A DNA stretch of 64,000 bases from Erigeron canadensis (Eukaryota > Streptophyta > Magnoliopsida > Asterales > Asteraceae): NCBI RefSeq assembly GCF_010389155.1, contig NC_057768.1, forward strand, positions 7,872,501-7,936,500. Reading direction: 5' to 3'. The notes under the pieces are model-generated. The model saw only the letters and a program-made list of their open reading frames with translations. It was not told the DNA's origin and ran no database searches. Both the position numbers and the translations under genes were made by a program. Of the stretch, positions 58,770 to 64,000 are shown piece by piece; the stretch's first letter is position 1, and each line of letters starts with the position of its first letter.

Positions 58770-59575
58770 TGTTAAAATATGAGAACATAAACATATAAAC
58801 AATCACGAGTGCGCAACGGAATAAATCTAATATGCAATCATATTAATTAACAAAGAGATAATCGAAATGTGTACCTTTGCGCAAAGTTTCCAATATTATT
58901 AATAATAAGATTATTATTATTATTAGTTAGGGTTTAAAGTAAAACCCCTCTACGATCGCACACTTGACACCTCTATGATGTATGCTAGTACCGATTACGA
59001 ACTCACAAACTTGTTGTGTTTATTCCCTTAATGTCGAACTAAAAACTAGAAAACAAAACTCTTTTTCTTTTGATGTAGTCGACCACTTTGAATAAAGAAA
59101 AGGGATTAAATCCTTTTCATTGATGACTTTAACAATATAAGAAGATAACTTTCATATATGTTGAATTCGACACCCCATTCGAACGGACCAAAGAGAAAGG
59201 GAGAAAAGAGAATTAGTAAGAATTTTATAATTCTAATTATCATACAAAACCTTTAACCTTAACTTTTATATATATGGATAATTAGTTAAGGTTTTAAACT
59301 TGGTGAACAAGTTTAGTCAAAACCTAAAATTCCTTTGAAATTTTCAGCCCTGTTAATGTACAATTAAGAACATTCCAATTTACACTTTAATCCTTCTCTT
59401 TTAATTAATAAATATTTAAACAATCATTTATTAATTATTTCGTGATCATATTAATCAATATACTACACTAAATATATTAACTAATAATATAAAGTTTACG
59501 TGTCATTTTATGTGACCCCACGGGCTTAAATGATTTTCGGACATGCATTTATTATAACGTGATCACATACCAACA
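58770..59575 (-). repeat. 5' LTR of the minus-strand Copia element
   Basis: 806 bases. On the minus strand it begins TGTTGGTATGTGATCACG at 59575 and ends ATATTTTAACA at 58770. It is colinear with 49162-49985 apart from small insertions and many substitutions. Confidence 0.85.
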
Positions 59576-62128
59576 CTAATTCCACCTTCGTAAACAAATG
59601 ACACATGCATGCAAGGATCCTAAGCTATAAACATTAATCTAAGATATATATTGCATAGTTTTGATAAACCATATCTTATCAATAATAGATGATATATGTT
59701 TAATGTTTGAAAATTTCTAAATTATAACATTGATTGCTATATTGTATCTGCACAATCGTATTAATATCTGTCTTATTCTATCACGTAAGTTTGATATAAC
59801 AAAGTTCGTAGGAGTGCCACTATAAGGAGTGTTGACTCATCGTTTTCAAATTACTTCTCCCTCAAAGTAAAGCTAGGTAGGTTAGAGATATTAATTAAAC
59901 GTTCTTAACAAAATACTCCGTAGAGTTTATACTTGAATGTTAGATTAAAAGAGAAGCATAATAAACGTTTTAATTGAATTAAATGGAGTATTTTAGAAGT
60001 ATTAAGAAAGGTGAGATGAAACCTTCAATGGTTTATATTTCTTATCAATTGGTGACATAAAATCTATTTAGTAAGCAAGGTCATCCATCCATTTCATTCG
60101 AAATTTTTATCTGTCCACGTATATACTCAATCTTCCAAGTTTGCTGCCTCCGGGAATTTCTAGAATCACTACAAGAAAAAATTAAAATCAAATCAAATTA
60201 GATATATATATCAATAAAACAGAGATCAAATGTGAAGGTTCTTTAAAGAAAAAAATTAAGAAAAAGTTTAATTTTAATTTTTTTTTGTTTGTTTTTATTT
60301 TTTGTTTTATCATTTCATCCTCTCTCTAATTAGATAATTCCAAAAAAAGAGTTTTATAAACTTTTCAAAGGGCGTAGCCCATAAACTATAGGCGAAGTTT
60401 CTCAGTCTATAGAGGAATCACTCCCACCAGCTACCTCTTATTAATATCCTTAAGGGCGAATTTCGTACCGTACCCTTATATGTATAGCTCACTAACTCGA
60501 GTTAGAGATTTATTTATTAAAATTTTTTTTTTTTGGATTTAGTTAATTAATAAAAAATGAAGAAATAATAAAAAAAAGAAAAATTATCAAAAAAAATAAA
60601 AAAAAAAGCTAACAAATATAAATACAAACTTTCTTTCCTTAAAAACTTTTTCTCTAGATCTCTACCTTATATCAATAAACCAGCTTTTAGCTCAAGTAAA
60701 GACTAAATTATACGCGTGTACAACTTCTTTAACGGCCAAATGTATAGATTCCGGATATATGGAGTTACCCAATAACGAAATTAAGATGATCCTTTACATT
60801 CTCGAATGCAGATAGCACTAAATAGCCCCATAAAAACCAAGCCATGGACTTTTGTCTCTTTTAAAGTTCTTTTAAACACGTACGTATTAACATTGGTAAA
60901 AAAAAAATATAAGTAATTAAGTCAAAATTGCCGAGATATCAGTAAACCTGTTTGTGTGTGTAAGCTAGCTATATTATACCTCTATAATAATATTTGTTGT
61001 TTGATTAGTCTCGATCCCAATCTAGAAACCTGCTTATCTTCTAGATCGATGCGGAAAAAATAGAAAATAAAACCGTAAAGATTTCAAATAAAAAGGTGTG
61101 TGGTGTGTCGACATTTATACAAACCTATAACCATTATTAACATGACCGTAATTGGGGTAGATTTTTATTAATCAAAAGAAAAAATTATGCACGGTAAACT
61201 AGCTAAGTTATTACATACGAGAAAATGAAGCACGATCGCTGGGCATTGGTTAAACTTTAGGATAAACATGCCGATAGGATTTTTTTCTTGTAAAATAAAA
61301 TAAAGTAATTACATAGGAAAAGCCGAAAAGGGAATATTTCAGAAAACTCAAAAAGATCAGACGTGAATGATCAACAAATTGGTCCTTTTTGTCACAATCA
61401 TAAATCTTAATTAAACTAAAATAAATATAATGAAACTGTTATTTGATATGGGTGGCAATGAGATTTGGGGTTTTTTTTGGAAGCTTAAAAGTTTCAAACT
61501 TTTAAAAATAAGTTCCTTTAAAATGATATTTGTATAATTTTGCTTGGATTTGTATTTGTATTCAAAAGTTACAGCCTTAAAAAGTTATTAAAAGCCCTGA
61601 AAGGTTTTTAAAATACAAGTTTTGAGTTTATCTCCAAATCCGTAGTGGCCTAGTCATGGCCCAAGTTCAAATCTTTTGTGCTAAACATACCCAAGTTAAT
61701 TTTACTTTTGTATTTGAAGCGGATTTGACTTGAATGTTATATATATCAATAATGATAATCATATCAATCAATTAATTAAGAGTATAGTGGATAAGCATTT
61801 GAATAACTAATGTTATTTTGTAAAAATAAACATTTAATTTAATATAGCAAAAAGTAATAAGCCAATATGGCACAGACCAAGTGACCAACTAATAAATACA
61901 TAACAAATGTGACAAGGTTACCGTAGTGGATTTGATTTTTTATAGTCATTGTAAAGGCCCAAAACTTATATGTTTAAAAAGATAACAAAAGTAGTAGTAA
62001 GGTGAATAGTGTACGTACATGCATACAATAAATTAACCTCGCTCGCTCAAAATTTGCTTATGCCATATGAAAAAGGCAACTCCGTACTTCAAGTATTCGA
62101 GATCATATTTTTCTTTGAATCATATTTT
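59576..62128. other. AT-rich intergenic, no gene seen
   Basis: No supported gene. A CACTACAAGAAAAA motif at 60168-60181 has the form of a CACTA-type transposon end, but no partner was paired with it. A GC-richer patch at 60365-60490 (gggcgtagcccataaactataggcgaag) is unexplained. Confidence 0.35.
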
Positions 62129-62593
62129 TTCTACAACAAATATGTTATATCTTAACACTCATTTTTTCGCACTTTTTAAAAATGTTTAAAAAATTATAAA
62201 TTTGTTCACACTTATAAATGTGTGAAAAAAATCACATTTAAAAGTGTGAATAAAGTTAAAGGATCAAAAAATTTTCACAATTATATATATGTAGAAACAA
62301 AAAGTTTACATTTTCAAGTGTGTAAAAATATATAATTGTTAACACTTAAAAGTGTGGAAGTAACTTGTGACACCAAATTTCCTCACACAAGAGGAAGTGC
62401 GAGGAATTTGAGTGTGAACATTTTGCTTATACATTTATACTTGTGAAAAAAGTATGTCTTTATTAATTTTTTCACACTTCTAACTGTGAATTTTTTTTAA
62501 ACAATTTTAAATGTGAACAAATTAACATATTTTTTTACATTTTTTAAAAATGCGAGAAAATAATTGTAAGCAATTAACATTTTTGTTGTAGTG
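62129..62593. mobile_element. CACTA-type MITE with ~55-bp inverted ends
   Basis: The right end read inward is CACTACAACAAAAATGTTA. The left end is CTACAACAAATATGTTA with the first bases changed. The similarity runs on through 'ctcgcatttttaaaaaatgt' and its left partner for about 55 bases. Inside are many short palindromes built from CACACTT and AAGTGTG (for example near 62200, 62235, 62345 and 62490), as in the subterminal repeats of CACTA transposons. No gene lies inside. Confidence 0.72.
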
Positions 62594-62659
62594 CGTATAT
62601 AAGATATTTACTTCATGTATTAGTACTTAGCAGTACATTTAAGGATGTATTGATTGAAT

Positions 62660-62885
62660 TTTTTTAATAAAGTCTTCCTGCAATACATCAACACAATATC
62701 TAATATACCTATAATACCTTATAATTAATTAAATTACAACAAAAATTCATGAATTCTTAAAATAACTACATTAATATTTCCTTTAACATTAATTTTTTTT
62801 ACATTCACCACCATTGTCGCCCCCACCGCCACCATGCACCACCCCGTGCCGCTATCATTATCGCTGTTGCATTGCGCGAACATAT
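62660..62885 (+). mobile_element. Eroded Helitron-like remnant
   Basis: The phrase 'ctaatatacctataatacctta' near 62700 and the GC-rich end (ccgccaccatgcacc ... gctgttgcattgcgcgaac, 62825-62882) resemble elements a-d, but the terminal CTAG is missing. Probably a truncated relative. Confidence 0.3.
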
Positions 62886-63444
62886 ATATGACTCGTAATT
62901 ATAAAAAAAATGGAACAATTTACCAATACATAACTTCAATTCTACTTTAAACTTGCTTGGGATGTATAGGATTATGCAATGGCGCATACGGACTGATTGA
63001 GGGTGGAAGCACTGACAACTAAGATCAGGAACAAAGCTAGATTTTTAAGTTATTAATAATTAATGCATGGCTTACTATATTCTCAAAAAAATGATAACGA
63101 AATATTAACAGAAATATGGCAGCGTCAGGGACAGAATAAACATAAATATGTTGAGATAGATATACCTAACTACTGAGCAATGGTATTTTTCTTTACATAC
63201 GTAACAATCGCCGAAAATATTCTAATGCGAGTAAAAATCATGCAATTGGGTTACAAACTATAATCCTGTAATATAAATAGTGGTCTAGTGATAACAATTA
63301 AGGAGTAACAAATATATATATACTTCTGGTTGAATTGCTATATTAATTAACTTATATGTAGTATGTTACGTAACTTTGACATTATTACCAATAATACTAC
63401 AAGTGTATTTTTATTTTCTGATAAAGATATCGCAATTAACTAAA
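62886..63444. other. Intergenic, no gene seen
   Basis: AT-rich with no supported gene or repeat boundary. Confidence 0.4.
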
Positions 63445-63466
63445 TGTGAGAAATTAAACGATAAAG

Positions 63467-63703
63467 TTTAAGAGGTTGAGATTGAGAGTTTGAGATCGAG
63501 AGTGTTCTCCTATTCGGTTTAATTTGGCTTCTCCTACCGTCGGGTATTTTTTGCAAGGGTTATACCCCTTGGCCCGAGGTCCCTTCCACTTCGGTAAATC
63601 TGGAATCAGCCTCCCTACCTTTGTGTAGGGGTAAGGTCTGTCTACATCGTACCTCCCTCATGCCCTGACGTTTGTCGGAATTGGGTACCGTTGTTGTTGT
63701 TGC
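63467..63703 (+). mobile_element. SINE (Au-like 3' end) with perfect 22-bp target duplication
   Basis: A 237-base GC-richer insert bounded by an exact 22-base direct repeat (63445-63466 and 63704-63725, starting TGTGAGAAATTAAACG). The 3' part (GGGGTAAGGTCTGTCTAC ... GGGTACC) and the TTGTTGTTGTTG tail are those of the Au-like plant SINE type. SINEs are copied by LINE enzymes and encode nothing. The intact duplication indicates a recent insertion. Confidence 0.88.
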
Positions 63704-63725
63704 TGTGAGAAATTAAACGATAAAG

Positions 63726-64000
63726 CCCACGAAAAACGATGCTATCTATATTTCTAAACAACTCAAATGTTTATGATAGAACCTACTCCGTAAAGTTTAT
63801 CAAAATACCACAAACACCCCCCGCAGATATAAGTATTGAAACACAAACCGGAATATAAACCAAACTACAAAGAGCTTATTAACGGAAAGCCCATCTAATA
63901 CTTTGATGTAGTTGATGAAGATCATACAATATGGAGCATGTCAAGAAACAAACAGATTAAAAAATTTAAATAAATAAACTAACTTAAGTTCTAAAATCCC
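63726..64000. other. Right edge of window, no gene seen
   Basis: AT-rich DNA without a supported gene. Confidence 0.4.

Larger units (their letters stand above)
49162..59575 (-). mobile_element. Decayed Copia retrotransposon, minus strand, 10.4 kb
   Basis: 3' LTR 49162-49985 and 5' LTR 58770-59575 (plus coordinates) enclose gag and pol read on the minus strand. Next to the 5' LTR is a primer-binding site TGGTATCACGAGC (58768-58756). Next to the 3' LTR is a purine tract AAGTGGGAGC (49995-49986). Outer pentamers are GTCAT and CTAAT, so the target duplication has decayed or the ends come from different events. Gag and pol are full of stops and shifts. Other elements have landed inside it: an LTR-like block (50640-51334) and a 1.5-kb solo LTR (56020-57514). 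Confidence 0.85.

Noticed and set aside
60168..60181. CACTACAAGAAAAA as the left end of a 2.4-kb CACTA element ending at 62593
   Set aside because: The right end at 62593 pairs far better (about 55 bases) with 62129, so the longer pairing is not supported.
1..64000. CRISPR arrays, bacterial operons, ribosomal RNA genes
   Set aside because: No regularly spaced short repeats, no bacterial gene arrangement and no rRNA-like sequence were seen; the window is plant nuclear DNA.

Overview
This window is nuclear DNA of a flowering plant. It is AT-rich, its genes have short GT-AG introns, one gene is a plant GATA transcription factor, and most of the rest is plant transposons. The extra ORF of the large Copia element belongs to a protein type that, from memory, is abundant in daisy-family (Asteraceae) genomes, and the SINE has a 3' end of the Au type, widespread in plants. 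Asteraceae is therefore the best guess, but it is an inference.

Ordinary genes are few. A two-exon GATA zinc-finger gene lies at 2469-3736 (+). A glycine-rich secreted protein gene at 30237-30888 (-) carries a one-base frameshift in a C run. A Myb/SANT-like, transposon-associated gene at 39333-40857 (-) is broken. A small intact GRF zinc-finger membrane protein gene at 38571-39020 (-) sits inside a Mutator-like transposon. An unidentified broken gene with an LTR in it lies at 437-1472.

Mobile elements, left to right: an LTR-like block at 770-1327; a solo Copia LTR at 6777-7461 with a perfect CATAT target duplication; a giant SIRE-like Copia element at 7813-21718 (gag, pol, an extra ORF and a 3' LTR) that lacks its own 5' LTR and primer-binding site and is joined directly to duplicated flanking DNA; a small solo LTR at 22231-22510; two end-to-end Helitron-like elements at 23966-24892; an LTR with primer-binding site at 27420-27950; a complete Mutator-like element (MULE) at 34400-39293 with 89-bp terminal inverted repeats and a perfect 9-bp target duplication; two more adjacent Helitron-like elements at about 44049-44983; two compound fold-back elements at 46207-48794; a decayed minus-strand Copia element at 49162-59575 with a nested 1.5-kb solo LTR; a CACTA-type MITE at 62129-62593; and a SINE with a perfect 22-bp target duplication at 63467-63703. 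Several small MITE families are scattered between.

The most interesting points are: (1) the MULE has a convergent two-gene plan, with a decayed transposase facing an intact GRF-finger membrane protein, resembling the two-gene plan of maize MuDR; (2) the Copia element has TGACGTCA-centred palindromes both in its LTRs and in a 700-bp block just ahead of its extra ORF, which also has a splice-acceptor-like site immediately before its ATG; (3) the solo-LTR/element junction records a recombination between two alleles or copies of one insertion site. The boundaries and frames given here were read by eye and no database search was possible.
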